From positions 1,488,001 to 1,552,000 of the forward strand of contig NZ_JAZGLW010000001.1 of the NCBI RefSeq assembly GCF_036409155.1: a stretch of 64,000 nucleotides of DNA, given 5' to 3'. The notes beneath the pieces were generated by a model. It was not told the DNA's origin, made no database searches, and was given only the letters and a program-made list of their open reading frames with translations. The position numbers and the translations under genes were made by a program. This stretch comes from Mycobacterium sp. 050128. GTDB lineage: Bacteria > Actinomycetota > Actinomycetes > Mycobacteriales > Mycobacteriaceae. Position 1 is the stretch's first letter. Each line of letters opens with the position of its first letter. Below, one piece after another: positions 1-9,330 of the stretch.

Positions 1-1975
1 GCCGCCGCGCCTTCGCGCGGATCTCCATCATCGTCAGGTTCGGGGAGTCGTCGATATACAGTGGCGCCTCGCTGATTTCGCTCATCCGCCGCGCCAGCCG
101 CGTCCAGTCGTCGTCGTTCATCCGACCCGAGCGCATGTCGGCGAGCTTGATTTTCGCTTCCGCCGACAGCAGCCGCATCACGATTTCGGACTTACTCATT
201 TCCAACGAGAAGATGACGCTGGCCATCCGGTGCTTGATGGAGCACGAACGCAAAAAATCCAGACCCAGGGTCGAGTTGTGGGTCGGAATCATCGCGTTGC
301 TCGCCAAGTACAGGTGGCTGTCGTTGTCCACCTCGACACACCGCACCGGAACCGACTCGATCGGCCGGACATCCACAATGAAGCGTGATCCAGAGCGCTG
401 GGTGTTGACGGCGGCCCGACGCTCCTTGTGCACCAAGGCTTTCCGTTGCAACCCGAATACCGTGTCGTCCGTGGAAAATGTCAGCGTGGAAGCAATGCTG
501 GACGACTCGTCGCGGCCTCGCACCCGCTTCGTCGAGGTCTGGCAGCGGTAGCCAAGGCTCACGACCAGCTCGGCGACATCGGCCGCCAGCCGCTGATTGG
601 TGACCGAGAATTGGACAGCCCCGCCCACCGTCACCGTGCCGTCCGTGTCGAGCAGGCCCGCAAGCAGAGCGCGTCGCTGTGTCTGCGACCCGCGCAGGTA
701 TTGCATCGGAATGTGCTTGTTACCAAGCACTCCCAATGTCCGCAGACGCGCCTGTAGCGTTCCCTCATCGAGGCCGTCGGCTTCGATGCGCATGATGATT
801 TCGGGATCGGCCGAGGTGATCTGAGCGGCGGCACTGGTGCGGTCGCCAAGCCAGGCGCCGAGAGTATATGCGGGGACTAATAATTCGCGATCCGGCAGGT
901 CAAGTGCGCGCGCGTTGACCACGCTGTGGTTCAGTCGACGATCTAGCGTGTCGCAACGCAGAGTTGCCGCGATCTCGGCCGTCGTGCGCACCGCCGCGAA
1001 GGTGCGTTGGTTCTTGTAACGGTTGTAGCCCACCGCCGCCGCTTGTGCTGACCTCCTGGAGGCGCGGGTATCGGTCAACCACTGATGCTCGGCGTCGGCG
1101 ACGATCACCGTTCCGTCGGAGAACTCCACCTCGTAGCAGGGGCGCCCGAGCATGATTTCGGTGGCGGCCACCACCCGCGTCGGCAGCCCGTCGTCGCCGA
1201 TCAACTCGTCGCCGACCGCGACGTCACGCATGGTCGTCCAACCGGTCGGCGTGGGCAGCGGCGTGTCCAGAGCGAGTGCCTTGCCGACTCCAGGACGAGC
1301 CGCGACGATGATCATCTGCCCGGCGTGTAGACCGTTGGTCACCTCGTCGAGTTCGGTGAAACCGGTCGGCACGCCGCGCGCTACTCCACCGTTCGAGGCG
1401 ATGGCGTCGATCTCGTCCATCGTCGGCTGCAGCAGATCCTCGAGCGGAACGAAATCCTCCGAGGTTCGCCGCTCGGCAACCTCATAGATCTCCGCCTGGG
1501 CCCGGTCCACCACCTCGGCGACATCGGCGCCCTCGGCGCCGGCGTACCCGTACTGCACGACCCGCGTTCCGGCCTCCACAAGCCGGCGCAGCAGCGCCTT
1601 CTCGGCCACGATGTCCGCGTAGTACCCGGCGTTGGCGGCGGTCGGCACCGTCGAAATCAGGGTGTGCAGATAGGGCGCTCCGCCGATCCTGCGCAGCATT
1701 CCGCGGCGGTCCAGTTCGGCGGCCACCGTCACGGCATCGGCGGGCTCACCGCGCCCGTACAAGTCCAGGATCGCGTCGTAGACGTTCTGGTGTGCGGGAC
1801 GATAGAAGTCGCCGGGCCGCACCCGTTCGAGCACATCGGCGATGGCGTCCTTGCTCAGCAGCATCCCGCCCAACACCGACTGCTCGGCGGCCAGATCCTG
1901 CGGCGGTTGACGGCTGAACTCCTCGCTGGGCGGCGGCGAGCCCATGCCGGGTGCCAGGTCATCTACGACAGCCAC
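1..1975 (-). CDS. dnaB: Replicative DNA helicase DnaB, intein-containing, 3' end outside window
   Basis: Hexameric replicative helicase that unwinds DNA ahead of the fork. The GTG start at 1975 follows a GGGAGG ribosome site. The first 232 codons form the N-extein: the DnaB N-terminal domain, then the RecA-like fold up to Walker A (ARPGVGK). The frame then runs into a 335-residue intein, and the C-extein resumes with STLGLDF, restoring GVGK-ST. The part seen includes the ATPase segment VIFSLEMSKSE and ends in a LTMMEIRAKARR-like stretch at the window edge, so roughly the last 130-150 residues of the helicase are missing. The extein matches mycobacterial DnaB closely. Splicing is required for function because the intein interrupts the nucleotide-binding loop. 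Confidence 0.97.
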   Translation of the reverse strand, partial: MAVVDDLAPGMGSPPPSEEFSRQPPQDLAAEQSVLGGMLLSKDAIADVLERVRPGDFYRPAHQNVYDAILDLYGRGEPADAVTVAAELDRRGMLRRIGGAPYLHTLISTVPTAANAGYYADIVAEKALLRRLVEAGTRVVQYGYAGAEGADVAEVVDRAQAEIYEVAERRTSEDFVPLEDLLQPTMDEIDAIASNGGVARGVPTGFTELDEVTNGLHAGQMIIVAARPGVGKALALDTPLPTPTGWTTMRDVAVGDELIGDDGLPTRVVAATEIMLGRPCYEVEFSDGTVIVADAEHQWLTDTRASRRSAQAAAVGYNRYKNQRTFAAVRTTAEIAATLRCDTLDRRLNHSVVNARALDLPDRELLVPAYTLGAWLGDRTSAAAQITSADPEIIMRIEADGLDEGTLQARLRTLGVLGNKHIPMQYLRGSQTQRRALLAGLLDTDGTVTVGGAVQFSVTNQRLAADVAELVVSLGYRCQTSTKRVRGRDESSSIASTLTFSTDDTVFGLQRKALVHKERRAAVNTQRSGSRFIVDVRPIESVPVRCVEVDNDSHLYLASNAMIPTHNSTLGLDFLRSCSIKHRMASVIFSLEMSKSEIVMRLLSAEAKIKLADMRSGRMNDDDWTRLARRMSEISEAPLYIDDSPNLTMMEIRAKARR
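275..1279 (-). other. DnaB intein, class 3-type, with LAGLIDADG endonuclease domain
   Basis: A 335-residue in-frame intervening protein between GVGK and STLG of DnaB. It begins with Ala (ALALDTPLPTPTGW) rather than Cys or Ser. It carries block B ADAEHQW (His65, Trp67), block F VRCVEVD (Cys314) and block G PTHN (Thr333, Asn335). Ala1 with Trp67, Cys314 and Thr333 is the WCT signature of class 3 inteins, which use the block F Cys as nucleophile. Two endonuclease motifs are present, TLGAWLGDR (139-147) and LAGLLDTDG (206-214), and both keep the catalytic Asp. Only about 60 residues separate them, and the first motif has Arg where Gly is usual, so the endonuclease may be decaying. Confidence 0.95.
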
Positions 1976-2447
1976 GGACTCACACCTCCCTCAGGTAATC
2001 ATGATACGAACATACATTCGATAGGCGACACTCAACAACGTCGATCAGGGCACTCCCAGTCCGGTTCCTTGCGCCCACAAAGCCTTGCGCCGGGAAGACC
2101 GTAAACGTTGCTGGCCTGCCGTTAAAAGGGCCCTTGTTCATAAGGCTGTGCATCGTGTGTGCATATCCATCGACACCTGTGTTGAGTGGGTTGTGGAGAA
2201 CCTGTGGAACAAAACGCGGCGCTGCGACATCCCTGCAGATAAGAGTCGTACAGAGGCGGTGAATTCGTGTGGAGAAGAATCTCTTCGGCGTGTCGCCGCA
2301 GGTTACTGTGCCGGGCGTGTTGGCTTTCGGCCATATTTTCGCCGCGTTACGAGGGGGTTAAGGGGTCCCCTTGGCGACGTCACCCAAATAGTTCGCCAGC
2401 CCGACCATCCACAGGCGAACCTCGTGGCGCTCCGCTGGCACGACAAA
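1976..2447. other. dnaB upstream region with DnaA-box-like motifs
   Basis: No convincing gene is seen between dnaB and the rplI terminator; the overlapping ORFs on both strands look like chance frames. The stretch carries TGTGGAGAA at 2192-2200, TGTGGAACA at 2203-2211 and a second TGTGGAGAA at 2268-2276. These are one or two mismatches from the mycobacterial DnaA box TTGTCCACA read on the other strand. A dnaB promoter must lie here, but no clear -10/-35 pair can be assigned. Confidence 0.35.
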
Positions 2448-2482
2448 ATCCGGCGGCCGCCGATTAACGACAGCCGCCGGAT
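2444..2482 (-). terminator. Terminator of the rpsF-ssb-rpsR-rplI operon
   Basis: Perfect 10-bp inverted repeat ATCCGGCGGC / GCCGCCGGAT (arms 2448-2457 and 2473-2482) with a 15-nt loop. On the minus strand it is followed by four T residues. It starts 20 nt after the rplI stop codon, as expected for an intrinsic terminator. Confidence 0.7.
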
Positions 2483-2501
2483 ATGAACGAACGGTGCTGA
2501 G

Positions 2502-2960
2502 TTAGCTATCCGCGACGACGTTGAGCGCAACGTCGACGTTGATTTCGGGGTGCAGATGCACCTCGACCGAATGGGTGCCGACGGCCTTGATATGCGCCTT
2601 GGGCAACCGAATAATGCGCTTGTCGAGATTCGGGCCGCCGGCCTTCTTGATTGCTGCGGCGACATCCCCGGCCGTCACCGAGCCGAACAGCTTGCCCGAA
2701 TCGGCGGCCGTCTTCACGGGCAGCGGGACGGGGCCGAGGGCCTGGATCGCCGTTTTGATCTCGTTGGCGTGCCCGAGATCGCGCACGGCTTTGGTTTCGC
2801 GGGCCCGGCGGATGTCGTCGGCCTGCTTCTGTGCTCCGCGCGAGGCGACGATCGCCAGGCCACGCGGGAGCAGGAAGTTACGGCCGTATCCGTCCTTGAC
2901 CTCGACAGTCTCGCCGACGGTGCCGAGATGGTCGACGTCGGCCGTCAGAATCAGCTTCAT
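2502..2960 (-). CDS. rplI: 50S ribosomal protein bL9
   Basis: A 152-residue protein with the L9 N-terminal signature [34 protein letters not shown] (cited by position, residues 1-34), a long connecting helix, and the C-terminal rRNA-binding domain. L9 binds 23S rRNA at the base of the L1 stalk and helps reading-frame maintenance. It is the last gene of the operon rpsF-ssb-rpsR-rplI, 31 nt after rpsR, and is followed by a hairpin terminator. Its length is normal for mycobacteria. Confidence 0.97.
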   Translation of the reverse strand: MKLILTADVDHLGTVGETVEVKDGYGRNFLLPRGLAIVASRGAQKQADDIRRARETKAVRDLGHANEIKTAIQALGPVPLPVKTAADSGKLFGSVTAGDVAAAIKKAGGPNLDKRIIRLPKAHIKAVGTHSVEVHLHPEINVDVALNVVADS

Positions 2961-2991
2961 CGTTTTCGTACTTTCGGTTGGACGTCGGCGG

Positions 2992-3246
2992 TTATCGCGC
3001 CGACGAAGTGAAGGGCAGCAGAGCCACCTCGCGGGCGTTCTTCACCGCGATCGCAATGTCGCGCTGGTGCTGCACGCAGTTACCGGTGACCCGGCGGGCC
3101 CGGATTTTGCCGCGCTCACTGATGTAGGTGCGCAGCAGTGTCGTGTCCTTGTAGTCGATCGATTGCCCCTTCTTCGAGCAAAAGACGCACTTTCGCGTCT
3201 TGATCGGCTTTTCCGGAGCCGGGCGCCGTTTCGTGGACTTGGGCAT
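2992..3246 (-). CDS. rpsR: 30S ribosomal protein bS18, zinc-binding (C+) form
   Basis: An 84-residue S18 protein that pairs with S6 on the platform of the small subunit. Residues KCVFCSKKG and GNCVQHQ provide a CxxC...C..H set, so this is the zinc-binding paralogue (rpsR1 type). Mycobacteria also carry a cysteine-free paralogue elsewhere that replaces it under zinc starvation. The basic N-terminus KSTKRRP and the IRARRVTGN segment are typical. It lies in the S6-SSB-S18-L9 operon. Confidence 0.96.
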   Translation of the reverse strand: MPKSTKRRPAPEKPIKTRKCVFCSKKGQSIDYKDTTLLRTYISERGKIRARRVTGNCVQHQRDIAIAVKNAREVALLPFTSSAR

Positions 3247-3300
3247 GTGTCTTTACTTTCCGTTTGCTACTGGTCTTGTGTGGTTTGAAGGTGTTTGACG

Positions 3301-3819
3301 TCAGAACGGAGGTTCTTCGTCGCCGCCGGCGAAGGAACCCGATGCCGGGGCACTGCCCCACGGGTCGTCCGCCGGTGCGCCGCCGCCCGACTGGGCGGGG
3401 GCCGCCTGGCGGGATCCACCGCCGCTACCGAAACCGCCGCCTCCGCCGCCACTGCGGCTGGCCTTATTGACCTTGGCGGTGGCATACCGCAACGAGGGGC
3501 CGATCTCGTCGACCTCGACCTCCACAACGGTGCGCTTCTCACCTTCGCGGGTCTCGAACGAACGCTGCTTGAGCCGGCCGGTGACGATCACCCGTGAGCC
3601 ACGGGTGAGGCTTTCCGCGACGTTCTCGGCAGCCTCGCGCCAGATGTTGCATCGCAAGAACAGCGCCTCGCCGTCCTTCCACTCCCCGCTCTGGCGGTCG
3701 AACGTGCGCGGTGTCGACGCCACGGTGAAGTTCGCGACGGCAGCCCCTGACGGCGTGAACCGCAGTTCAGGGTCGGCGGTCAGGTTTCCGACAACGGTGA
3801 TGATCGTGTCACCAGCCAC
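3301..3819 (-). CDS. ssb: Single-stranded DNA-binding protein SSB
   Basis: A 172-residue SSB. The OB-fold occupies about residues 1-115 (starting [20 protein letters not shown]). It is followed by a Gly-rich linker ([15 protein letters not shown]) and an acidic C-terminal tip, DEEPPF. The tip recruits repair and replication partners in this family. It coats single-stranded DNA as a tetramer during replication and repair. It lies between rpsF and rpsR, the standard arrangement, which couples SSB supply to ribosome production. Confidence 0.97.
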   Translation of the reverse strand: MAGDTIITVVGNLTADPELRFTPSGAAVANFTVASTPRTFDRQSGEWKDGEALFLRCNIWREAAENVAESLTRGSRVIVTGRLKQRSFETREGEKRTVVEVEVDEIGPSLRYATAKVNKASRSGGGGGGFGSGGGSRQAAPAQSGGGAPADDPWGSAPASGSFAGGDEEPPF

Positions 3820-3929
3820 TGGGTCCTCCTGGGTCCATCCCGGCTCTCGCCTGGGGACGGTTGACGGTCATGTTCTCGCTGAGCCTACGCACACGCACCG
3901 ACTACGGGGAGCGTGCGCGCTGACAGGTC

Positions 3930-4220
3930 TCAGTGCTTGTCGGTGCGCATCACCTTGGTGCGCAACACCGACTCGTTGAGGCTCAACTGACGGTCCAGTT
4001 CGGACACCGTCGCCGGCTCGGCCTTCAGGTCGACGACTACGTAGATGCCCTCGGCGTGCTTGGCGATCTCGTAGGCCAGCCGGCGTTTGCCCCAAATGTC
4101 CACCTTGTCGACGGATCCACCGTCTTTGCGGACGACGTTCAGGAACGTCTCCAGGGACGGAGCAACGGTGCGTTCGTCAAGTGTGGGGTCAAGAATGACC
4201 ATGATTTCGTATGGACGCAT
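3930..4220 (-). CDS. rpsF: 30S ribosomal protein bS6
   Basis: A 96-residue S6 protein with the family start [19 protein letters not shown] and the segment [22 protein letters not shown]6 binds S18 on the small-subunit platform. It is the first gene of the four-gene operon; the 252 nt upstream to the next gene are non-coding as far as can be seen and should hold the operon promoter. The start has an upstream GGAGG-like site on the minus strand (AGGAGGTGGTGAGG, about 4225-4240). Confidence 0.96.
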   Translation of the reverse strand: MRPYEIMVILDPTLDERTVAPSLETFLNVVRKDGGSVDKVDIWGKRRLAYEIAKHAEGIYVVVDLKAEPATVSELDRQLSLNESVLRTKVMRTDKH

Positions 4221-4472
4221 GGAAACCTCACCACCTCCTCTGGTCTATGCGGCCACGGTCGATCCGTGGCAGGAGAGTCGCCTGCGTCGGCAACCGCCCC
4301 AGGGTACCGGACGACCGGCTGGTCCCAAAAATCCGGCCAATCCGCGCAGCGACCGAGCGAATGGATTTCGGGTTGCTGCCCCGCGGCAACCGTCGGAATC
4401 CAACCCCGGCTCAACCTTGACGCACTCATACGCGCCGGCAGTCGCTGCCGAATAGCAGTCCCCAATACCCCG

Positions 4473-5111
4473 CTATTGCCGGGCTCGCCCGTATTCCTCG
4501 GCCCGGGCCTTGGTCGCCTCGTCGGCCTTGGCCAGCGAGCCGGAGTCGAACGGCGGCTGTGGGTCGTATTCGATCATCAGCTGAGCGGCTTGCGCCGCCT
4601 CTCGGTCTACGAGTAGCTCGACCAGCCGCAAAGCCATATCGATGCCGCTGGACACTCCCGCGGCGGTGATGATGCGTTGCGGTAGATGCTCGACGACCCG
4701 GTCGGGCACGTAGCGTGCGCCCAACTCGTTGAGCAGATCCGCTGCACGCCAATGGGTGGTGGCGTTGAGCCCGTCCAGCAATCCGGCGGCAGCCAGCAAT
4801 AGTGCGCCCGTACATACCGAGGTGGTGAACGTGGTGGCCGGGTGTACCGTCTGCAGCCAGTCGCGGATGGGTTCGTCGTGAATCAGCTTGCGGGTGCCGA
4901 TACCTCCAGGCACCACCACCACGTCGGGCGCACTGATTTCGTCGAAGCTGGCGTCGCAGGTGACGCCGAGCATTCCGTTCTCGGTGCGCACCTCACCCCG
5001 TCGGTGCCCGACGAACGTGACGTCGATCGACGGAATGCGTTGCAACACTTCATACGGCCCGACGGCGTCGAGCGCGGTGAAGCGCGGGAACAATGGGATC
5101 GCGACCAGCAT
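4473..5111 (-). CDS. DJ-1/PfpI family protein (GATase1-like)
   Basis: About 212 residues, equivalent to Rv0052. The DJ-1/PfpI fold is shown by MLVAIPLFPRFTALDAVGPYEVL, by DVVVVPGGIGTR, and by the nucleophile-elbow motif SVCTGALLLAAAGLLDG with a candidate reactive Cys, followed by ATTHW. Members of the family act as isonitrile hydratases, amidases, or stress proteins, so the substrate is unknown. The ATG at 5111 overlaps the stop of the upstream GT87 gene (TGATG), indicating translational coupling; a GTG at 5114 is an alternative start. Confidence 0.85.
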   Translation of the reverse strand: MLVAIPLFPRFTALDAVGPYEVLQRIPSIDVTFVGHRRGEVRTENGMLGVTCDASFDEISAPDVVVVPGGIGTRKLIHDEPIRDWLQTVHPATTFTTSVCTGALLLAAAGLLDGLNATTHWRAADLLNELGARYVPDRVVEHLPQRIITAAGVSSGIDMALRLVELLVDREAAQAAQLMIEYDPQPPFDSGSLAKADEATKARAEEYGRARQ

Positions 5112-6775
5112 CACGCCTGCCTTTGGCTGGTTGTCGTCTCGAGTTCGGTATCGGTATCGAACATGGGCGCCGGTGCGGACGGCCGTCGCGACCGGGCCGG
5201 ACGCAGCCAGTCCGGCAACCATCCCGGCGGTGCATCGGGAGCACGGTCGAAGGGCCCGCCGGACGGATCGTCGACGCGGCCGTCCCAGCGCACCAAATCC
5301 TCGTCGGGCCGATAGATCTGACGGATCACTAACGCGCACAACGCAATAACGGCGATGTCGCGCAGCAGTACCGTCGTGGTGAAAAACTGCTCCGGCAGCG
5401 AACGATTCGGGTTGCCGTACAGGTAATACATCCGCGGCACCCACACCACCGCATCGATCGTCATCCACGCGAGCAGCACCCGCCGATGCGGCAACGCCAG
5501 CACCGCAAGCGGCACCAGCCACAGCGAGAACTGCGGGCTCCACACCTTGTTGGTCAACAGGAAGGCGGCCACGACGAGGAACAACAGCTGCGCCACGCGT
5601 GGTCGCTGCGGGGCGGTGAGCGTGACGTAAGTGATTGCGGCACAACATACGACGAACGACACCGCGACCACAGCGTTGAGCACCGTGGGCGGCTCCCAGA
5701 AGCCCAGCTTCGGATCGAAGCCGGGCCAGCCGGTGAACGACTTGACGACGTTGTACACCGAGTCCATGTCGTCGCCGCGGCGGGCGTTGAGCCGGAAGAA
5801 CTCCGACCAGCCGCGCGGAAAGAGCACCAACACGGGCAGATTCACCAGCACCCAGGTCGCCACGGTGGCCGTCGCCATTCGAACCAGCGCACGAACACGG
5901 CCCGTGCGGACGGCCAGCACCAGCATCGGACCCAGGAACAGCAGCGGATACAGCTTGGCCGCGGCGCCCAACCCGATCAACACACCGGCCAGCACCGGTT
6001 TACGTCGCGCCCAGGCCAGCAGCCCGCTCATCGCGAATCCCGTTGCCAGCGCGTCGAAATTGGTGAAGATCTGAAAGATCAACAGCGGCGATGCGGCCAC
6101 CAGCGCCGCATCCCAGATGCGCCGACCGGACAGGCCCGCGGTGGCCCAGACGGTCGCCAGCCAGGCCAGCGCCAGTCCGAATGCGGCGATGTCGAAGAAC
6201 ACCACCACCTCGGCGATCACCGGAAGCGGGGCGAGCTTGCTCAACGCGGTGTAGGTCTTGGCCAGCGCCATCGACACGTACTGGTAGACCCCGGTCAGCA
6301 CCGGATACTCCATGTAGCGCACCGCGGGCTTGCCGTCATAGCGGGTCTGCGGCGCACCGCTGGAATCGGTTTCGATCCAGCTCGACTTGTACGGAAACTT
6401 GCCCTGGTTCAACAACTCCGCCCCGTAGAGCGGCACCGTGTCCGAGTAGCACAACTCGTAGTACGCGCGCTGGTTGTCCCAGTTTGCCACGCGCTGATCC
6501 CCGGTTCCGGTGCCGCTACTCTGCAGGCACGCCGCCTTCGTCGACCAGCCCAATGCCAGGAATACCAGAGCGAACACGTACATCACCCGCACCGGCGTCA
6601 TCAGCCGGGCCCGGCCGATCAGCGCGTGCCGGCCCACCGGGCCGCCAACGGCATCGGCCAAGGCGGCGCCCAACGAGTCTGTGCGGCTGGGGCAATCGCG
6701 GTTGTCCACGCTACGCAGATCATCGGCCAGCGTCCGCGGGGAAATAGTGGCGCTCTCCAACTGAGCGCCGGTCAC
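5111..6775 (-). CDS. GT87-family polyprenyl-phosphate-dependent mannosyltransferase-like membrane protein
   Basis: A 554-residue polytopic membrane protein, equivalent to Rv0051. After a cytoplasmic N-terminus of about 65 residues come roughly ten hydrophobic segments and a charged C-terminal tail. Family features include the first-loop aromatic and charged region after TM1 (DNQRAYYELCYSDTVPLYG), and IFTNFDALATGFAMSGLLAW. Known GT87 (DUF2029) enzymes such as PimE transfer mannose or arabinose from polyprenyl phosphate outside the membrane; the acceptor here is unknown. The start overlaps the ponA1 stop by 4 nt (ATGA), so it is co-expressed with the cell-wall synthase PonA1. Confidence 0.8.
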   Translation of the reverse strand: MTGAQLESATISPRTLADDLRSVDNRDCPSRTDSLGAALADAVGGPVGRHALIGRARLMTPVRVMYVFALVFLALGWSTKAACLQSSGTGTGDQRVANWDNQRAYYELCYSDTVPLYGAELLNQGKFPYKSSWIETDSSGAPQTRYDGKPAVRYMEYPVLTGVYQYVSMALAKTYTALSKLAPLPVIAEVVVFFDIAAFGLALAWLATVWATAGLSGRRIWDAALVAASPLLIFQIFTNFDALATGFAMSGLLAWARRKPVLAGVLIGLGAAAKLYPLLFLGPMLVLAVRTGRVRALVRMATATVATWVLVNLPVLVLFPRGWSEFFRLNARRGDDMDSVYNVVKSFTGWPGFDPKLGFWEPPTVLNAVVAVSFVVCCAAITYVTLTAPQRPRVAQLLFLVVAAFLLTNKVWSPQFSLWLVPLAVLALPHRRVLLAWMTIDAVVWVPRMYYLYGNPNRSLPEQFFTTTVLLRDIAVIALCALVIRQIYRPDEDLVRWDGRVDDPSGGPFDRAPDAPPGWLPDWLRPARSRRPSAPAPMFDTDTELETTTSQRQA

Positions 6776-9330
6776 GGTGGCGGTTGCCCGAACGGTGGGG
6801 CGGGCGGTTCAGCCGGTGGTGCCTGTCCCGGTGGTGGCGGGGGCGCCCCAGTGATCGTCGTCGGGGGTCCCACCGGGATGGTGATGCCCGGGGCCACCTC
6901 GATCGTGGGCTGGATGACGGTCACCGCGGGCGGCGGAGGTGGCGGGGCCGGTACTCCCGCATAGCCGCCGATCTCGGTCGGCTTGGGGAAGGTCTCGTTG
7001 GGGGTGCCCTTCAGCGCGCCGTCCATCGTCGACTTCCAGATATCCGACGGCAGCCCCGAGCCGTAAACCTCTGCGCCCGAAGCGGTTACCAGTGGCACAT
7101 TGTCCTGGACGGTCCCGACCCACACCGCCGTCGACAGGGACGGGGTGTATCCGACCATCCAGGCGTCCTTGTTGGCTTGGGTGTCGCCCAGCTGCACCGT
7201 GCCGGTCTTCGCCGCCGATACTCGGCCGCCCGATAGGGCATGGCCGCGTGAATAGGAGGCGATCGGTTGCATCGCCGCGGTGGTGTTGTCCGCGACCGCC
7301 TTGTCGATCCGTTGGTCGGCGCCCTTGTCGGAGGTTCCGGCGTCGAAAAGCACTTGGCCCTCGGCATTGACGACCTTTTGCACCAGGTGCGGAGGGTGGT
7401 AGACGCCGGACGCGGCCAGTGTGGCGTACGCCGAGGCCATGTCGACCGGCCGAGTTTGGTACTGGCCCAGCACAATTCCGTTGTTCGGCGGACCACCCTT
7501 GCCGTCCTCGGACAGGGTGTGCGGAACGCCGGGGAAGCTCGTGGCCACGCCGGCGGAGTGTGCGGCGTCGGCGACGGCCGCCGGTCCGTTCTTGAGTTTG
7601 AGCATCAGCCGGTAGTAGGCCGTGTTCAGCGACATCTTCAGCGCCTCGGCGATATTGCAGGTGCCGCAGTTTTCGCCGTCGACGTTGGTGATCTTGATGC
7701 CGTCGACCGTCAGCGGTGAGCTGTCGACCTGATAGCCCAACCCGATGCCCTGCTGCAGGGCGGCCACCAACGCGAACACCTTGAACGACGACCCGGTCTG
7801 CAGCCCGGCCTGCGCGAAGTCGAAGCCGTTGGCGTCCGAGCCGCCATAGTAGGCGCGGATCGCGCCGGTGTGCGGGTCGATGGACACCACCGCCGAGCGC
7901 ATGTCGGGGTCTTGTCCGTCAAGGTATTTCGAGACGGCCTTCTCCGCGGCCTGCTGGGCCTTGGGATCGATCGTGGTGGTGACCTGCAATCCCTGAGTGT
8001 TCAGGGTCTGCTCGTCGATGTTGAACAGCTCCATCAGCTCTTTGGTGACCTGACGTTCGATCAGGCCGTTGGAGCCGGTGGTCTGATTCTGCGCGCGGGC
8101 CTGATCGGGCGGGACGGTCTGGGGGAATTGTTGTGCCGCACGATCGCTCGGCGATAGCGCCTTGGTTTCCACCATGCCGTCGAGCACCCAGTTCCAGCGC
8201 GCCTCGGCGCCCTTGGGATCCACGGCCGGGTCCAGCGAGGACGGCCGGCGAATCAGCGCCGCCAACAGCGCGCCCTCGGAAACCGACAGCTGGTCGACGG
8301 GTTTATCGAAGTAGGCCTTCGACGCCGCCGAGATCCCGTAGGCGCCGCGCCCGAAGTAGATGATGTTCAGGTAGGCCTGCAGCACTTCGTCTTTGGACCA
8401 CTCCCCCGACATCTTGGTCGCGATGACGAGTTCCTTGGCCTTACGCAGCAGCCCCGCGAACCCGTGCTGCGCGGAGCCGACGAGCGCGTTCTTCACGTAT
8501 TGCTGCGTGATCGTCGACCCGCCCTGCAGGCCGCCGTTGCCGAACAGGTTGTTCTCCACCGCGCGCGCGAAGCCGGTGAAGTCGAACCCGGGGTTCGAAT
8601 AGAAGTTGCGGTCCTCGGCGGCGATGACGGCCTGGCGCACGTGCACCGGCACCTGGTTGATGCTGACGTCGACCCGATTGCCTTCGGGCGGAACGATTTT
8701 CGCGATCTCCGAACCATCGCTGGCCAGGATGGTCGAGACCTGGTTGGTGCGGATGTTGCCTGGCTTGGGAATGTCGACGATGAAGTACGCCATCGTGAAG
8801 GTGACGATCGGCAACAGGATCAGCACCGCCGCGCTGAGGTAGGCCGCACGGCGTACCCACCGCCAGTTGATCTGCTCGACCCAATTCGGTGCCGCGGCCC
8901 GGTGGCTCGGCACATCGGGGCCCCCGGCGTCGCCGGGCCGTCGCGGTGGGGGCGGCGGCGGAGGGCCTTCCGGTGGGCGACCGGACATCGGGCGGTCGTG
9001 CCGCTGCGGACCCGACGACCGGCTGTCGAGCGCGGCCTTCACTTCCTCGATCGCATCGCGGGGCGCAGGCCTGGATCCAGGACCACCCAGCGCAGCCTTG
9101 ACCTCGTCGATCGGGTCGGACCGTCGAGGAGCCCGGTCGTCGGCGACCGCGGGCAGGATCGTCGTCTGCCGATCGTCGGGGGGAACGCGGCGACGGGTCC
9201 CGACATCGCCGCGATGCGCCGCACGATCGGACTCGTCCGGACGAGCGGCGTCGGGTTCCTTGCTCATACGCTCAGTCGCGGACCTGCTCGGGTCGTCGGG
9301 CGACTGATCGTGGCGCCCTTCGTTATTCAA
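6772..9330 (-). CDS. ponA1: Bifunctional class A penicillin-binding protein PonA1
   Basis: About 852 residues from a TTG start. It has a long Pro-rich cytoplasmic N-terminus, one TM helix (about 162-186), a GT51 transglycosylase domain with AVIAAEDRNFYSNPGFD (catalytic Glu about 239) and GGSTITQQYVKN, and a transpeptidase domain with SxxK (TGSSFKVFALV), SLN and KTGT motifs. A Pro-rich tail ends in PPP. It polymerises and cross-links peptidoglycan. The TTG start is chosen because NNEGRHDQS resembles the start of M. tuberculosis PonA1 and because it overlaps the stop of the upstream gene by 8 nt; ATG 9267 is an alternative. Confidence 0.93.
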   Translation of the reverse strand: MNNEGRHDQSPDDPSRSATERMSKEPDAARPDESDRAAHRGDVGTRRRVPPDDRQTTILPAVADDRAPRRSDPIDEVKAALGGPGSRPAPRDAIEEVKAALDSRSSGPQRHDRPMSGRPPEGPPPPPPPRRPGDAGGPDVPSHRAAAPNWVEQINWRWVRRAAYLSAAVLILLPIVTFTMAYFIVDIPKPGNIRTNQVSTILASDGSEIAKIVPPEGNRVDVSINQVPVHVRQAVIAAEDRNFYSNPGFDFTGFARAVENNLFGNGGLQGGSTITQQYVKNALVGSAQHGFAGLLRKAKELVIATKMSGEWSKDEVLQAYLNIIYFGRGAYGISAASKAYFDKPVDQLSVSEGALLAALIRRPSSLDPAVDPKGAEARWNWVLDGMVETKALSPSDRAAQQFPQTVPPDQARAQNQTTGSNGLIERQVTKELMELFNIDEQTLNTQGLQVTTTIDPKAQQAAEKAVSKYLDGQDPDMRSAVVSIDPHTGAIRAYYGGSDANGFDFAQAGLQTGSSFKVFALVAALQQGIGLGYQVDSSPLTVDGIKITNVDGENCGTCNIAEALKMSLNTAYYRLMLKLKNGPAAVADAAHSAGVATSFPGVPHTLSEDGKGGPPNNGIVLGQYQTRPVDMASAYATLAASGVYHPPHLVQKVVNAEGQVLFDAGTSDKGADQRIDKAVADNTTAAMQPIASYSRGHALSGGRVSAAKTGTVQLGDTQANKDAWMVGYTPSLSTAVWVGTVQDNVPLVTASGAEVYGSGLPSDIWKSTMDGALKGTPNETFPKPTEIGGYAGVPAPPPPPPAVTVIQPTIEVAPGITIPVGPPTTITGAPPPPPGQAPPAEPPAPPFGQPPP

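Noticed and set aside
2085..2486. Plus-strand ORF (133 residues) in the dnaB-rplI gap
   Set aside because: Basic, low-complexity, runs through the rplI terminator, no ribosome site or domain.
5486..6964. Long plus-strand ORF (492 residues) opposite the GT87 gene
   Set aside because: Gln/Arg/His/Gly-rich composition with no domain; it is the shadow of a GC-rich gene on the minus strand.
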